A DNA stretch of 64,000 bases, from the NCBI GenBank assembly GCA_027604005.1, contig JADGJT010000004.1, positions 90,730-154,729 of the forward strand, written 5' to 3'. Below the pieces are notes generated by a model that did not search any database, was not told the DNA's origin, and worked only from the letters and a program-made list of their open reading frames with translations. The DNA comes from Dinochytrium kinnereticum (Eukaryota > Chytridiomycota > Chytridiomycetes > Chytridiales > Chytridiaceae). Position numbers and translations under genes: made by a program. Shown here piece after piece: positions 62,819 through 64,000 of this stretch. Each line of letters opens with the position of its first letter. The stretch's first letter is position 1.

Positions 62819-63576
62819 CTTGTTCGCTCTAGTCTAGATTCCGAATGAAAGGAACGGACGCACACAGATGGCAAGCCTTTAATCACAGACAACAGGTAAG
62901 TGATTGATGCGCGGAGTGCCACCAACGCGGAATCCCCCAGCGCGGGAATTGAATGGGCAGTATCAGAGGAGATCTGAACTGTGTTGTTTCGCTGCGCTTG
63001 GCGGTGATCGCAGCGCCTGCCAGCGATTATTGGAATGAATGGGTTAGGTTGGTTGGTTCAAATTGTCACCACGACAAAACAAAGACCGCAGCTCAGTCTC
63101 ACAAGAATCCCAACACGCAAAGTTCCTCTTTTCTTTCCCCAACACGACGCATAATCAACACGAGAGTAAGGCAAGGAAAGTAAAGATATTGAAGAAGAAA
63201 GCTGAACTGAGCGAGAGGATTCGGGGATGAGAGAGTGATAAATCAAAAAAAAACAAAACAAACGCTATGTAAAATAGAAACACCTAAAAAACAATAAAAA
63301 TGCATCGCTGCATGCTCTCCTCAAGAGATAATACCCCAAACACCACACAAGTAAAGCGCTAGCCAACAGATTATATCAACCAAACTAATTAAAGATTTCC
63401 ATGATTCAACGAAAAAAGAATCAATCACCAGAAATCATATTTAATAAAAAGAAGGGGATGACGAGGAAAAGAACCAGTAGGTGCTGCTGGCTCGTAGTAG
63501 GAATTAAGGAGATAAAAGCTCCCGTACTTTTGCAAAGGTATGCTTCATATCATTCACAACGTCCAGGAACAATCAA
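62819..63576. other. Intergenic region upstream of talin
   Basis: Between the talin start and the 3' end of the next gene on minus. The talin side has mixed composition; the 63240-63480 part is A-rich on plus (T-rich on the transcribed strand), with a few AATAAA-like words on minus that could belong to the neighbour's 3' end. No coding frame or RNA gene seen. Confidence 0.5.
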
Positions 63577-64000
63577 CTACGACCTAGCGTATATGGTTTC
63601 TGTGACTTGAAATGCGTTGACAGCAGAGGCCAGAAGACTATCTAAATCCTAAATAATCCACAAAAGCAAAAAAAACAACAAAACATAAGCAAATAATCTC
63701 AATGCTAAAAGAGAACAAAAAATTAAAACTAACCCTCTGCATAGCATTTAACATTAGCTCCGCCTCGCGGAACCGCTCAATAGCGGACATCGGATCCGAC
63801 GGATCAATCCTGGCCGAAAGTGGGGTCACAACCGCCGAGTCGGATTCGCTTCTCTTACCCGCCCCTAATGCGCCAGGCTTATCTGTCACAATATTCGGAA
63901 GAACAGGTCGCGCAGCGGACGAAAGATTAGGATCTGACTTTGCATTCCTAGATGCAGTTGGCATCGATAGCCCTCCCGGCTGCGGCGACGAGCTTGGCGG
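63577..64000 (-). CDS. C-terminal end of an unidentified protein (truncated by window edge)
   Basis: Two exons are visible. The upstream one gives a Ser/Pro-rich stretch (SPQPGGLSMPTASRNAKSD, SSAARPVLPNIVTDKPG), then PMSAIERFREAELMLNAMQR; splicing to GATTTAGAT gives DLDSLLASAVNAFQVTETIYARS and the stop at 63577-63579. The end looks like a short coiled or amphipathic helix. The beginning of the gene lies beyond 64000. I do not recognise the family. Confidence 0.65.

Overview
The window looks like nuclear DNA from a flagellated (zoosporic, chytrid-like) fungus. Genes are dense, on both strands, and broken by many introns of about 45-110 bases with GT..AG ends and pyrimidine-rich acceptors. The fused glutamine amidotransferase/cyclase HIS7 (17.8-19.6 kb) is a fungal- or plant-type histidine gene that animals lack. 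Three genes (EFHB/CFAP21, a CNBD2-like protein, IFT25) belong to motile cilia. The lineage is inferred from this combination; no marker gene was compared.

Layout. 0-8 kb: GPN3, the J-protein DPH4, a long C2CD5-like C2 protein, a LYAR-type nucleolar zinc-finger protein and ribosomal protein eL38. 8-16 kb: a TFIIIC tau-subunit-6 homologue, cytosolic TrpRS, a bromodomain/ankyrin protein and an oligopeptidase B. 16-33 kb: EFHB, HIS7, a CaMKK-like kinase, a cyclic-nucleotide-binding protein, the mismatch/meiotic endonuclease MLH3, a DHHC palmitoyltransferase and an ankyrin membrane protein. 33-46 kb: a small membrane protein, FCF1, IFT25, a peroxisomal-type carrier, a RA-PH adaptor of the MRL (RIAM/lamellipodin) family, glyoxalase I and CaM kinase I. 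46-64 kb: a FUS/TAF15-like RNA-binding protein (holding the only assembly gap), MsrB, a WW-domain protein, mL40, PP2A catalytic subunit, an animal-type HPRT, a full-length talin of about 8.2 kb, and the C-terminal end of an unidentified coiled protein cut by the window edge.

Most genes are housekeeping. The unusual theme is cytoskeleton and adhesion: talin, with its FERM F3 integrin-tail-binding residues intact, and an MRL-type RA-PH adaptor lie about 12.5 kb apart. In animals MRL proteins recruit talin. The adaptor here carries N-terminal LD-like leucine helices that could do the same. A second theme is cilium assembly and stability (EFHB, IFT25, CNBD2-like). A CaMKK and its likely target class CaMKI are both present.

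Exon boundaries were worked out by hand by keeping frame and family similarity across GT..AG sites. Starts and stops are mostly firm; some internal splice sites are not. No tRNA, rRNA, CRISPR, transposon or viral sequence was recognised.
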